NCBI RefSeq assembly: GCF_947494555.1
Contig: NZ_CANLVF010000006.1
Coordinates: 351,374-415,373, forward strand
DNA length: 64,000 nucleotides
Direction: 5' to 3'
Origin: an uncultured Roseibium sp.
GTDB lineage: Bacteria > Pseudomonadota > Alphaproteobacteria > Rhizobiales > Stappiaceae
Position 1 is the stretch's first letter; each line of letters opens with the position of its first letter. Under the pieces are notes generated by a model. The model made no database searches and was not told the origin of the DNA. It worked only from the letters and a program-made list of their open reading frames with translations. Both the position numbers and the translations under genes were made by a program. This document shows, piece by piece, positions 1 to 9,276 of the stretch.

Positions 1-2
1 GG

Positions 3-2156
3 CTCGAAAACGGTCCCGGTCCTTCAACGCGCGGAGAAGAGCCCTTTGTCGAAGTCGGCTGGGACACGGTGATCGATCTCCTCGCCGATGAGCTGAAAAG
101 GGTCAGGGAGACCCACGGCAATAATGCGATTTTTGCCGGCTCCTACGGTTGGTCGAGTGCGGGGCGTTTTCATCATGCCCAGAGCCAGCTCAAACGGTTC
201 CTCAACACCCAGGGCGGGTTCGTCCGCTCGGAGGGAAACTACAGCTACAACGCGGCTTTGGGCCTGATGCCGTTCATACTGGGCCCATTCCGGAAGCACG
301 TTGCGCAGGCCACTCGCTGGTCAGTCATTGCTGAACATAGCGAGCTTGTCGTTTTGTTTGGCGGCCTCGCCATGCGCAACGCCCAGGTCAGCGACGGCGG
401 CATCGCACAACACCGGCTTGGCGATAACCTTGCCAAGTGTGCCCGCGAGGGCGTCCGTTTCGTTAATTTCAGTCCCTTGCGAAGCGATGTTCTGGATGGC
501 GTCGACGCCGAATGGATTGCGCCGTTACCAGGCACCGACGTCGCCGTCATGATGGGCATCGCCCATACGCTTTTGGACGAAAATCTGCACGACCAGAAGT
601 TCCTTGACCGCTACACCGTCGGCTTCGACCAACTGGCTGCCTATCTTCGCGGAGAAACGGACGGCATCGCCAAAACACCGGAATGGGCCGCGGAACGTTC
701 CGGGATTCCAGCTGCGAAGCTGAGACTGCTCGCTCGGGAAATGGCCGCGAAGCGCACAATGATTTCGTGCGCTGCCAGCCTGCAGCGCGCCGACTACGGG
801 GAGCAGCCCCTCTGGATGACCGTTTCGCTTGCGGCCATGCTCGGTCAGGTCGGTCTTCCGGGAGGCGGCTTCACGATCGGCTACGGCGTCAATGGCAATA
901 TCGGAAATATCGAGCGGTTATTCCGCCCCGGTGCGCTGCCACAGGGACAACGCCGGATACCGGACTTCATTCCGGTGAGCATGATTTCAGAAATGCTGCT
1001 GCACCCGGGGCAGGACTACACCTATCTGGGTCAAAAGCGGACACTACCGAACGCGAAGATGGTCTGGTGGGCGGGCGGCAATCCGTTTCACCATCATCAG
1101 GACCTGAACCGGCTGAGGCGCGCATTTGCAACACCGGACACGATTGTTGTCAACGAGATCAACTGGACCGCGACGGCACGCCACGCTGACATTGTCCTGC
1201 CCGTCGCAGCGCCGCAGGAACGAACCGATTTTGGTGCAGGCAAATCCGACAACGCGCTGATCCCGATGCCTGTCTGTGCTACTCCTCCCGGCGACGCGCG
1301 AACCGAGTTCGACATCTACTGCGACCTTTCAAGGCGCCTTGGGAATGTGGATGATTTCTCGGAAGGACTCGACGAGCACGGCTGGCTCACCAGGCTCTGG
1401 GAAGAAACAAGAACGGCCGCCAACGAACACGGGATCCAGTTACCGGACTGGGACACGTTCATTTCAGGTGACGTTATCACCTTGCCCGACCCGTCACCGA
1501 ACCAGGTCTTCCTTGCGGACTACCGGGCGGAACCGGATAAATTCGCGTTGCCGACACCCAGCGGACGTATCGAGTTGCATTGCCAGACTATTGCCGAGAT
1601 GAAACTGCCGGATTGCCTGGGGCACGCCAGCTGGTTTGAGCCGCGGGACTGGGCGGCCGCGAATGACCGCTCGTATCCGCTCGCATTGGTCTCGGGCCAG
1701 CCGGGAACCCGTCTCCACAGTCAGCTCGACAACGGTGCAACCAGCGTCGCTTCGAAGATCAACCAACGCGAACCTGTCCTGATTCATCCGAAAGATGCGG
1801 CGAAACGGGACATCTCCGACGGCGACATAGTCGAGCTTTACAACGCCCGCGGCCGTTGCCTTGCCGGCGCCAGGGTGACGGAAGACATTCGCGAAGGATG
1901 CGTGTTTCTTTGGACCGGAGCCTGGTATGACCCGGATTTCTCAAACCCGGACCAGCGCGACCGGCATGGGAACCCGAATGTTCTCACTCATGACCACAGG
2001 ACGTCGTCACTCACACAAAGCACGGCTGCGCATTCGACGAACATCGAAATCCGTCTGCCCGAAGGGTCCGTTCCTGCGGTCCAGGCACATGCACCCCCTC
2101 GATTTACCTTTGCGGATACGTCCGCTACATTGCGGAAAACCGCCAGCAAAGTCTGA
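3..2156 (+). CDS. Molybdopterin-dependent oxidoreductase, biotin/TMAO/DMSO sulfoxide reductase type, 5' truncated
   Basis: The reading frame is open from base 3, so the N-terminus lies outside the window and 717 residues are visible. The fragment has the DMSO-reductase-family layout: a GSYGWSSAGRFHHAQ stretch, then GNYSYNAA, where the Ser (codon 243-245) sits at the usual molybdenum-ligand position of BisC/TorA/DorA enzymes. Later come WWAGGNPFHHHQDLNRL and the C-terminal molydopterin dinucleotide-binding domain (LVSGQPGTRLHSQLDNG, about residues 560-690 of the fragment). The family reduces S- or N-oxides with a bis-MGD cofactor. Whether this one is periplasmic (Tat) or cytoplasmic cannot be seen. 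An IclR regulator follows 2 bp downstream. The substrate is not predictable from the sequence alone. Confidence 0.9.
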   Translation, partial: LENGPGPSTRGEEPFVEVGWDTVIDLLADELKRVRETHGNNAIFAGSYGWSSAGRFHHAQSQLKRFLNTQGGFVRSEGNYSYNAALGLMPFILGPFRKHVAQATRWSVIAEHSELVVLFGGLAMRNAQVSDGGIAQHRLGDNLAKCAREGVRFVNFSPLRSDVLDGVDAEWIAPLPGTDVAVMMGIAHTLLDENLHDQKFLDRYTVGFDQLAAYLRGETDGIAKTPEWAAERSGIPAAKLRLLAREMAAKRTMISCAASLQRADYGEQPLWMTVSLAAMLGQVGLPGGGFTIGYGVNGNIGNIERLFRPGALPQGQRRIPDFIPVSMISEMLLHPGQDYTYLGQKRTLPNAKMVWWAGGNPFHHHQDLNRLRRAFATPDTIVVNEINWTATARHADIVLPVAAPQERTDFGAGKSDNALIPMPVCATPPGDARTEFDIYCDLSRRLGNVDDFSEGLDEHGWLTRLWEETRTAANEHGIQLPDWDTFISGDVITLPDPSPNQVFLADYRAEPDKFALPTPSGRIELHCQTIAEMKLPDCLGHASWFEPRDWAAANDRSYPLALVSGQPGTRLHSQLDNGATSVASKINQREPVLIHPKDAAKRDISDGDIVELYNARGRCLAGARVTEDIREGCVFLWTGAWYDPDFSNPDQRDRHGNPNVLTHDHRTSSLTQSTAAHSTNIEIRLPEGSVPAVQAHAPPRFTFADTSATLRKTASKV

Positions 2157-2158
2157 AT

Positions 2159-2929
2159 ATGTCCGAAAAAAAACCGACCGAAGCAAAAGTAGATTCCACC
2201 CTCTCCAAAGGCCTGGCGATCCTCGAAAAACTCGCCGAAGCGCGCCGGTCGCTCGGTGTCACGGAAATTTCCCGAGCGCTGGACCTCACCAAATCGAACA
2301 CTTTCCGCCTGCTGCAAACGCTCTCCAGACTTGGCTACGTCGCGCAACGCGAGGACGGAACCTACGCGGTGACACTGAAGATGTGGCAAGTCGGACGCTC
2401 AACGGTCGACAGCCTCAACTTGCGGGAACTCGCTGCTCCTGAAATGGCGTATCTTGCCGAAGAAACGGGCGAGACCATCTATCTGGCGGTCCCCGAGCAA
2501 TTCAATGTCGTTTACATCGACAAGATCGAAAGCAAGAAGCCTATCCGCTCCTGGAATCCGGTCGGCGGATCGGCCCCGATCCATTGTGTCGGCACAGGCA
2601 AGGCGATCCTGGCGGCGAATTATACCAGCTTGCGGGAAAAACTGTCGGAGCCCCTGCAGGCGTTCACAAACCGCACATTGACCTCGCTGAGCCAGCTCGA
2701 CGCCGATATCGAGGCCACGCAAATGCGCGGGTATGCATATGACACGGGCGAATTCCGCGACCGCATTCTCAGTTTTGGAGCTGCAATAAGGTTGCCGGAC
2801 GGTGAAGCTGTCGCGGCAATCGGTATCTCGGTTCCGAACGTCAACCTTCCTGAAAATGCGGAAGACCGTTTCGGTTCTCTTTCAGCGCATGCGGCCGAAG
2901 CGGTTTCCCGCAAACTCTCCAGAGTGTAG
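2159..2929 (+). CDS. IclR-family transcriptional regulator
   Basis: A protein of 256 aa, the usual IclR length. Residues about 12-75 form the winged helix-turn-helix (STLSKGLAILEKLAEA, then VTEISRALDLTKSNTFRLLQTL). Residues about 85-250 are the GAF-like effector domain, with the typical GTGKAILA segment and a C-terminal AIGISVP stretch. It begins 2 bp after the molybdoenzyme stop codon and is probably cotranscribed with it. It may control that gene or the catabolic operon starting at 3519. The effector is unknown. Confidence 0.92.
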   Translation: MSEKKPTEAKVDSTLSKGLAILEKLAEARRSLGVTEISRALDLTKSNTFRLLQTLSRLGYVAQREDGTYAVTLKMWQVGRSTVDSLNLRELAAPEMAYLAEETGETIYLAVPEQFNVVYIDKIESKKPIRSWNPVGGSAPIHCVGTGKAILAANYTSLREKLSEPLQAFTNRTLTSLSQLDADIEATQMRGYAYDTGEFRDRILSFGAAIRLPDGEAVAAIGISVPNVNLPENAEDRFGSLSAHAAEAVSRKLSRV

Positions 2930-2996
2930 CCCCATGGACCACGAGACGCGTTTGCACCGAGCAGAACGCGCCTAGCAGCTTAGAAGTCTTTCCTGA

Positions 2997-3398
2997 TCAG
3001 GATTTGGGTTCCGGCATTTCCACCGGGCCGCCTTTTTCTGCCCATTTGGAAAAACCTTCTCTCAAATGCGCGGCCTCGAAGCCCATGTCCTGAAGCGTCG
3101 CAACCGTCAGCGCCGAGCGCCAGCCGGACGCACAGTGGAATATGAACTTCTTGTCTTCGCCGAAAACTTCCTTGAAATAAGGGCTTTCCGGGTCGACCCA
3201 GAATTCAACCATGCCCCTGGGTGCGTGAACGCTCCCGGGTATGAATCCGGACCGCTGACGCTCGCGCACATCGCGAATGTCGACAACCACAACGTTGTCG
3301 TCATCCAGAAGCTGGATCAGGTCCTGGATCTCGATTTCCTCAATGCGCGCCCGTGCTTCGGCGACCATGCTTGCGGAATTCTTCTTGAGCTTTTTCAT
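2997..3398 (-). CDS. Rhodanese-like domain protein
   Basis: A single-domain rhodanese of 133 aa. A short helical N-terminus (residues 1-30) is followed by VVVDIRDVRER, GSVHAPRGM and the active-site loop CASGWRS with Cys89. The Cys makes persulfide transfer plausible. The aromatic WVDPESPYF insertion is common in alphaproteobacterial members. The gene diverges from the oxidoreductase at 3519. The 120-bp gap holds a TTGACA hexamer (3440-3445) facing right that could be a -35 element for the rightward operon. The physiological sulfur donor and acceptor are unknown. Confidence 0.88.
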   Translation of the reverse strand: MKKLKKNSASMVAEARARIEEIEIQDLIQLLDDDNVVVVDIRDVRERQRSGFIPGSVHAPRGMVEFWVDPESPYFKEVFGEDKKFIFHCASGWRSALTVATLQDMGFEAAHLREGFSKWAEKGGPVEMPEPKS

Positions 3399-3518
3399 TT
3401 GGCTCCCTGTTTCGATATATAAAACGATTATTTCTTATGTTGACACACACCCCTGATGTTTGCAACTAATCCAATATGGGCACGTTTGTGTAACAACGGT
3501 AGACAGGAGGCTGTTGCG

Positions 3519-4793
3519 GTGACCCGAACAATGCCGATTTCCCTTTGGGATGCTTCAGCCGAGGAACGCGACTTCGAAGGACGGTTGCCGGAAGGCGAAA
3601 CCTTTGACGTCGCCATTGTCGGCGGCGGTTTCACCGGTCTCTCCACGGCGCTGCATTGCTCCGAAGCCGGACTTTCCACCTGTGTCATCGAGGCGAACCA
3701 CATCGGGTTCGGCGGTTCCGGTCGAAATGTCGGTTTGGTGAATGCAGGGATCTGGCTGCCACCTACGCAGGTCCGCGAAAAACTGGGAACCAATTATGGC
3801 CCGCGCTTCCTGCAGCGGTTCGGGCAGGGGCCCGAGATGGTTTTCGATCTTATCGAGAAGCACCAGATCAGATGCGAGGCAACCCGCCAGGGGACGATCC
3901 ACGCCGCACACGCTCCTTCCGGATTTCGCGATCTGGAGGCACGATGGAAAGAGTGGAACTCCATGGGCGAGCCGGTCGACCTGCTCGGACGAGAGGAAGT
4001 CGCGGAAAAAATCGGTACAGATGCGTTTCACGGTGGAATGATCGATCGCCGGGCAGGTACCGTCAATCCGATGGGATATTGCCGCGGCCTTGCCCGCGCC
4101 GCGACAGCAGCCGGCGCCAAGATCTGTACAGGCGTGAAGGTCACCAATCTCCTGAAACAGTCCGATGGCTGGGCAGTTGAGACAGACAAGGGCCGCCTGC
4201 GGTCGAAAGCCGTGGTTCTGGGGACCAACGCCTACACAGATGCGCTGTGGCCCGGGCTCAACAAGACCTACACAATGATCCACTATTTCCAGCTGGCGAC
4301 CGAGCCGCTGGGAGAAAAAGCCGCACACATCCTGCCGGAACGGCAGGGACTGTGGGATACGGCACCTATCATGTTCTCGCTCCGCAAGGACAACAACGAC
4401 CGCCTGATCATCGGATCGATGGGCAAGGTCATCGGTACGAAGTCCAGCGGACTTTCTCAGCGTTGGGCGCAAAAGCGAATTTCGAAGATGTTTCCCGATC
4501 TCGGCAGAGTGCGTTTCGAGGAAGCCTGGCACGGCCAGATTGCCATGACCCCCGACCATCTTCCTCGCATACACACGCTCGACGACGGGCTCTACACACC
4601 CATCGGCTACAACGGCCGTGGCATTACCACCGGGACGATTTTTGGGCAGGGCATGGCCGGCCTCCTGACAGGCATGGACCCGGAGGAACTGCCATTGCCG
4701 ATAACGGACGTGACCGCTGTCGCATCTGCGCCGCTTATGTCGCGCTTCTACAATATTGCCTTTACTGCCAACCAGTTCATCAAGGGTTTTTGA
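3519..4793 (+). CDS. FAD-dependent oxidoreductase, D-amino acid oxidase (DAO) family
   Basis: I chose the GTG at 3519 because a perfect AGGAGG (3505-3510) lies 8 nt upstream; the ATG at 3456 in the same frame has no such site. The product is 424 aa. Residues about 29-60 are the dinucleotide-binding fold (DVAIVGGGFTGLSTAL, then an acidic residue at the end of strand 2). The conserved C-terminal FAD segment (YNGRGITTGTIFGQ) lies near residue 375. The architecture matches gamma-glutamylputrescine oxidase/sarcosine oxidase-type enzymes that oxidise secondary or primary amines. It heads the operon with hydantoinase A/B pair 1 (next start 5 bp downstream), suggesting oxidation of an amine substrate or product of that pathway. 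Confidence 0.88.
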   Translation: MTRTMPISLWDASAEERDFEGRLPEGETFDVAIVGGGFTGLSTALHCSEAGLSTCVIEANHIGFGGSGRNVGLVNAGIWLPPTQVREKLGTNYGPRFLQRFGQGPEMVFDLIEKHQIRCEATRQGTIHAAHAPSGFRDLEARWKEWNSMGEPVDLLGREEVAEKIGTDAFHGGMIDRRAGTVNPMGYCRGLARAATAAGAKICTGVKVTNLLKQSDGWAVETDKGRLRSKAVVLGTNAYTDALWPGLNKTYTMIHYFQLATEPLGEKAAHILPERQGLWDTAPIMFSLRKDNNDRLIIGSMGKVIGTKSSGLSQRWAQKRISKMFPDLGRVRFEEAWHGQIAMTPDHLPRIHTLDDGLYTPIGYNGRGITTGTIFGQGMAGLLTGMDPEELPLPITDVTAVASAPLMSRFYNIAFTANQFIKGF

Positions 4794-4798
4794 ACAGT

Positions 4799-6883
4799 AT
4801 GAGTATGTCGGACATTCGCGTTGGCGTGGATATTGGCGGCACGTTTACGGATGTGGCATTGGACCACCCGGATGGCATGGCCACGTGCAAGGTGCTCACG
4901 GACTACACCGAACCCGAACGCGCGATCCTGAAAGGGATCGAAACGGCCGCGCGAAAAGCAGGCATTGCACTTCACACAATCACACAAGTCATCCATGGCA
5001 CAACGCTGGTGACCAACGCGCTAATCGAACGGCGTGGTGCACGGACAGCGTTTATCACTACCGAAGGTTTTCGGGATGTCATCGAAATGCGGTCCGAGAA
5101 CCGCTTCGAGCAATACGACCTCAACCTCGAACTGCCCAAGCCGCTTGTTCCGCGCAAGGACCGCTTCACGCTCAACGAACGCGTCGGACCGCAAGGCCAG
5201 GTGCTTCTCAACCTTGATGCAGACGAAACTCGGCGACTGGCGGAACGCATCGTTGAAGCCGGTTACGAGGCTGTCGCAATCGGACTGATGCACGCCTATG
5301 CCAACGATGCGCATGAGCGCATGATGGCGGACGCTCTCAAAAAGCTGGCACCTGACCTGTCGATTTCACTGTCTTCTGTGATCTCGCCCCAGATGCGCGA
5401 GCTGCCGCGCTTCAACACCGTGATCGCCAACGCATATGTTCAGCCGCAGGTCTCTGCCTATCTCAACCGGCTTGTGGCGAAACTCCGAAACGCGGACATT
5501 TCCGCACCGGTGTTCATGCTCCACTCCGGTGGCGGTCTCATCTCGGTGGAAACAGCGTCAGAGCAACCCGTCAGGCTGCTGGAATCCGGGCCTGCGGGAG
5601 GCGCAATTTTTGCCGCGGAGTTTGCCAGGTCTCACCAGATCGACAAGGTCATGTCGTTTGACATGGGCGGAACCACCGCGAAAATCTGCCTGATTGAGGA
5701 TGGCGCTCCCAAAACGGCAAACACGTTCGAGGTCGCCAGAACCTACCGCTTCAAAAAAGGGTCCGGTATGACCGTATCCACGCCTGTCGTGGAGATGGTC
5801 GAGATCGGCGCAGGCGGCGGCTCCATCGCATCAATAGACACGATGGGACGAATCCAGGTCGGCCCACGTTCTGCGGCATCCGAACCGGGGCCTGCCTGTT
5901 ATCAGCGCGGTGGCGCGGAACCAACTGTCACCGACAGCAATCTGGTGCTCGGGCGGCTCGATCCGGACAACTTCGCAGGCGGCGAAATCCCGTTGTCGGT
6001 TGGTCTCGCACAGCAGGCGCTCTCAGAACGGATTGCCGAAGCGCAATCGATCCCGGTCAGCGAAGCCGCTTTTGGCGTCACTGAAATGGTCGACGAGAAC
6101 ATGGCCAATGCGGCCCGTGTTCACACGGTTGAAAACGGCCGGGATATCGAGCATTTCACGATGATCGGCTTTGGCGGTGGTGCGCCGCTGCATGCGTGCA
6201 GGCTCTGCGAAAAGCTCGGCATAAAAGCACTGCTGATCCCTCCCGGTGCCGGTGTCGGTTCTGCGATCGGCTTCCTGCGCGCACCGTTCAGCTATGAGGC
6301 GACGAGAGGTGTTTTTCAGACACTTGCGTCGTTTGACGCCGATGCCGTCAACGCGGCACTCGAAGCCATGGAAGCAGAAGCTCGAGCCTTTGTGCAAGCC
6401 GGTATCGGAGATGGCCGCACAACGACCCGCCTCACCGCGTTCATGCGGTATGCCGGTCAGGGCTGGGAAATCCCCGTCCCGCTGCCGCACAAGATTTTCA
6501 CCTCCGGGGATACGGACGCTATTCTGGCCGAATTCGAAAGTGCCTACAGGATGCTGTTCGGCAGGACGATCGACGGGCTCGCACCGGAAATCACAAACTG
6601 GTCGCTCATCGTGGCTTCCGAAAGACCGCAACCGGAGACAACGAAGCCGCAGGCAGGTTCGAAAGATGCCGCCGTTCTTAGAAGGCGCCCGATATTTGAC
6701 GCCGCACTGCGCAGTATCGTCGACGCGCACGAAGTCGAACGCTCAGCCATGACACCAGACAGTGTCGTCGCGGGTCCGGCCGTAATCATCGAGGCGGAAA
6801 CCACCACCATCGTCACATCCGCTTATCGCGCCGTTGGTCAATCCGACGGCTGCCTGTTGCTGGTCCGGAAGGATGCCAAATGA
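4799..6883 (+). CDS. hyuA: Hydantoinase/oxoprolinase family protein, subunit A (pair 1)
   Basis: A protein of 694 aa, the normal HyuA size. It opens with the ASKHA-type phosphate loop VGVDIGGTFTDVAL (residues about 6-19), characteristic of ATP-using hydantoinase A/5-oxoprolinase. There is a second ATP-site segment MSFDMGGTTAK (about residue 285) and the C-terminal GFGGGAPLHACRL. The ATG at 4799 was chosen over the longer upstream open frame, which overlaps the DAO gene; a second ATG lies two codons later. It pairs with HyuB, whose start overlaps its stop by 4 nt. The family hydrolyses cyclic amides or imides, or carboxylates ketones; the actual ring substrate here is unknown. Confidence 0.93.
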   Translation: MSMSDIRVGVDIGGTFTDVALDHPDGMATCKVLTDYTEPERAILKGIETAARKAGIALHTITQVIHGTTLVTNALIERRGARTAFITTEGFRDVIEMRSENRFEQYDLNLELPKPLVPRKDRFTLNERVGPQGQVLLNLDADETRRLAERIVEAGYEAVAIGLMHAYANDAHERMMADALKKLAPDLSISLSSVISPQMRELPRFNTVIANAYVQPQVSAYLNRLVAKLRNADISAPVFMLHSGGGLISVETASEQPVRLLESGPAGGAIFAAEFARSHQIDKVMSFDMGGTTAKICLIEDGAPKTANTFEVARTYRFKKGSGMTVSTPVVEMVEIGAGGGSIASIDTMGRIQVGPRSAASEPGPACYQRGGAEPTVTDSNLVLGRLDPDNFAGGEIPLSVGLAQQALSERIAEAQSIPVSEAAFGVTEMVDENMANAARVHTVENGRDIEHFTMIGFGGGAPLHACRLCEKLGIKALLIPPGAGVGSAIGFLRAPFSYEATRGVFQTLASFDADAVNAALEAMEAEARAFVQAGIGDGRTTTRLTAFMRYAGQGWEIPVPLPHKIFTSGDTDAILAEFESAYRMLFGRTIDGLAPEITNWSLIVASERPQPETTKPQAGSKDAAVLRRRPIFDAALRSIVDAHEVERSAMTPDSVVAGPAVIIEAETTTIVTSAYRAVGQSDGCLLLVRKDAK

Positions 6884-8535
6884 CGCCGACCGCCATTGAT
6901 TACCAGATCATGTGGAACCGCCTCGTCGCTGTTGTCGAGGAGCAGGCGACGACCCTGATCCGTACCGCGTTTTCAACCTCCGTCCGCGAAGCGGGAGACC
7001 TTTCCGCAGGCCTCTTCGACCGCAGCGGCCGGATGATGGCGCAGGCCGTGACCGGTACGCCGGGCCACGTTAATGCAATGGCTGAAAGCGTAACGCATTT
7101 CGCGCGTGAAATCGGCCTGCAGAATATTTACGACGGCGACGTCTTCATCACGAATGATCCGTGGCTGGGGACGGGGCATCTGCATGACATCACCGTTGTC
7201 ACACCGGTGTTCCGCGGCGGTCTGCATATCGGATTTTTCGCCTGTACGGCGCATGTCGTCGACATAGGCGGGCGCGGTTTCGGTCCGGACGCCGGCGAGG
7301 TCTTCGAAGAAGGCCTGTTGATCCCGATCTGCAAGTTTGCCGAGCGCGGCGAGGTCAACGAGCTTCTGGTCGCCGTCATTCGCGCAAATGTCAGAACGCC
7401 GGATCAGACCGTCGGCGACATGTACTCACTCGCCGCCTGCAACGAAGCGGGCAATCGCCGTCTGCAGGCAATGCTCGACGAATTCGGGATCGACGATCTG
7501 GACGGCCTTTCCGACTTCATCATGGACGCCAGCCGAAAGGCGACCCGCGAAGCGATTGCAAAGGTACCCGATGGCACTTACCGGCATGACATGACGGTCG
7601 ATGGCTACGATCGTCCGGTGGAAATCGTGGTAACACTGAAGGTCGACGGTGATCGCTTGTCGGCGGATTTCAGCGGGACGAGCGGCATGAGCGCCTTCGG
7701 TGTCAATGTGCCGGAAGTCTATACCAGAGCCTATGCCTGCTACGGCCTGAAATGCGCGATTGCGGCAAGCGTGCCGAACAACACCGGGTCGCTGGATCCC
7801 TTTGAAATCTCCGCCCCCGAAGGCTGCATTCTTGCAGCGAAGCGGCCGGCGCCGGTCTCGGTGCGCCACGTTCTCGGGCATCTGGTGCCCGATGTCGTTC
7901 TCGGCGCGCTGCACAAGGCCATGCCCGGAACCGTTCCCTCCGAAGGCGCATCGGCGCTCTGGAACATTCAGATTTCCGCCCGTCCGAGCGATCCGGAGAC
8001 CGGCCTGGAAAACGCGGAAATTCTGATGTTCAACTCTGGTGGAACGGGCGCTCGCCCTTCTGTTGACGGGCTTTCGGCGACAGCCTTTCCCTCCGGCGTT
8101 TCGACCATGAGCGTCGAAGCAACCGAGCATGTCGGGCCAATAACCGTCTGGCGCAAGGATCTGCGCGAGGGGTCCGGAGGTGCGGGCGCCCTGCGCGGTG
8201 GGCTTGGCCAGGTCATCGAGATCGAAGCACGTGACGGCTACGACTTCTGGTTCAATGCAATGTTTGACCGGGTTGAAAATCCTGCGCGGGGACGCGAAGG
8301 CGGCCATCCGGGGGCCGCAGGCCGCGTTGAACTGACCGATGGAACGCGCCTGAAGTCCAAAGGCCGGCAACGTGTGCGCAACGGACAGCGTCTGAAGCTG
8401 AGCCTGCCCGGCGGCGGCGGATATGGCGATCCCAAACAACGGGACCCGTGGCGGCTAATTGCTGATATTGAAGCTGGAATGATCACAGCTGATCAGGCCG
8501 CAAAAGACTACGGATATTCTGGAGAAGATAAATGA
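6880..8535 (+). CDS. hyuB: Hydantoinase B/oxoprolinase family protein (pair 1)
   Basis: A protein of 551 aa. The N-terminal hydantoinase-B signature is clear (REAGDLSAGLFD, then GDVFITNDPWLGTGHLHD about residues 85-103). The C-terminus ends in the glycine-rich LPGGGGYGDP typical of this subunit. It overlaps hyuA by ATGA (6880-6883) and the SDR gene by ATGA (8532-8535), so the three are translationally coupled. With HyuA it should form an ATP-dependent ring-opening enzyme. A second, clearly different A/B pair sits at 23690-27444. Confidence 0.93.
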   Translation: MTPTAIDYQIMWNRLVAVVEEQATTLIRTAFSTSVREAGDLSAGLFDRSGRMMAQAVTGTPGHVNAMAESVTHFAREIGLQNIYDGDVFITNDPWLGTGHLHDITVVTPVFRGGLHIGFFACTAHVVDIGGRGFGPDAGEVFEEGLLIPICKFAERGEVNELLVAVIRANVRTPDQTVGDMYSLAACNEAGNRRLQAMLDEFGIDDLDGLSDFIMDASRKATREAIAKVPDGTYRHDMTVDGYDRPVEIVVTLKVDGDRLSADFSGTSGMSAFGVNVPEVYTRAYACYGLKCAIAASVPNNTGSLDPFEISAPEGCILAAKRPAPVSVRHVLGHLVPDVVLGALHKAMPGTVPSEGASALWNIQISARPSDPETGLENAEILMFNSGGTGARPSVDGLSATAFPSGVSTMSVEATEHVGPITVWRKDLREGSGGAGALRGGLGQVIEIEARDGYDFWFNAMFDRVENPARGREGGHPGAAGRVELTDGTRLKSKGRQRVRNGQRLKLSLPGGGGYGDPKQRDPWRLIADIEAGMITADQAAKDYGYSGEDK

Positions 8536-9272
8536 GCGAGAAAATCGCACTCGTTACGGGCGCTGCTCAGGGCATCGGATATGCCTGCGCCGAAGCACTG
8601 GCTGAAGACGGTTTCAAAGTTGTCCTGTCGGACATTCAGGAAAGCGTTCATCAGGCTGCCGCGCGTCTTGGCGGCACGGGCTATGTTTGCGACATGGGCA
8701 ATGTCGAGCAGATTACCGGCATGTTCGAGCGGATCGAAGCCGAGGCGGGACCGGTTGCTGCGCTTGTCAACAATGCCGGCATTGCGATGCCGGGCGACTT
8801 TCTCAAATATTCGCTCGACGATTTCAAAAGGGTGCTCGACGTCAATCTGATCGGTGTCTTCCACGCGACCCAGCGGGCCGCAAACACGATGGTCGATCGC
8901 GGCATCAAGGGCGCGATCGTGAACATGTCCTCGATCAACGCACAGGTCGCCATTCCCGCAATCCCTGCCTATTGCGCGTCGAAGGGCGGTGTCATGCAGC
9001 TGACAAAGGCCGCAGCCCTGTCGCTGGCGCCTCACGGCATTCGGGTAAATGCTGTTGGCCCCGGCTCCATCGACACGGAAATGATGGCCGGTGTGAACGC
9101 AAATCCGGAAGCCCTTGCAAAAGTCATGTCACGAACCCCGATGGGCCGGGTCGGAACCGCCCGCGAGATCGGCAACACGGTGGCATTCCTGGCATCGGAG
9201 AAGGCCAGCTACATCACCGGCGAGACGATTTATGTCGACGGCGGCCGTCTTGGTCTGAACTACACGGTATGA
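8532..9272 (+). CDS. Short-chain dehydrogenase/reductase (classical SDR)
   Basis: A classical SDR of 246 aa. The Rossmann TGAAQGIG is at residues 9-16, NNAG at 80-83, and the catalytic triad is Ser134, Tyr147 and Lys151 (YCASK). The C-terminal ITGETIYVDGG is standard. No basic residue follows the first strand; the strand-2 end is SDI (Asp34), so NAD(H) is more likely than NADP(H). It sits in the hydantoinase operon between hyuB and an acyl-CoA synthetase, so it may oxidise a hydroxy intermediate before CoA activation. Confidence 0.92.
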   Translation: MSEKIALVTGAAQGIGYACAEALAEDGFKVVLSDIQESVHQAAARLGGTGYVCDMGNVEQITGMFERIEAEAGPVAALVNNAGIAMPGDFLKYSLDDFKRVLDVNLIGVFHATQRAANTMVDRGIKGAIVNMSSINAQVAIPAIPAYCASKGGVMQLTKAAALSLAPHGIRVNAVGPGSIDTEMMAGVNANPEALAKVMSRTPMGRVGTAREIGNTVAFLASEKASYITGETIYVDGGRLGLNYTV

Positions 9273-9276
9273 ACCT

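Noticed and set aside
3555..4574. 339-codon open frame on the minus strand
   Set aside because: It lies entirely opposite the DAO-family oxidoreductase gene, shows no domain pattern, and is rich in Arg/Cys/His as expected for antisense of GC-rich coding sequence.
4247..4798. Upstream extension of the hydantoinase A frame
   Set aside because: It overlaps the DAO gene in another frame and its translation is low-complexity; the family start motif begins at 4799.
7426..8439. 337-codon open frame opposite hyuB pair 1
   Set aside because: It is antisense to a clear HyuB gene with no recognisable protein features.
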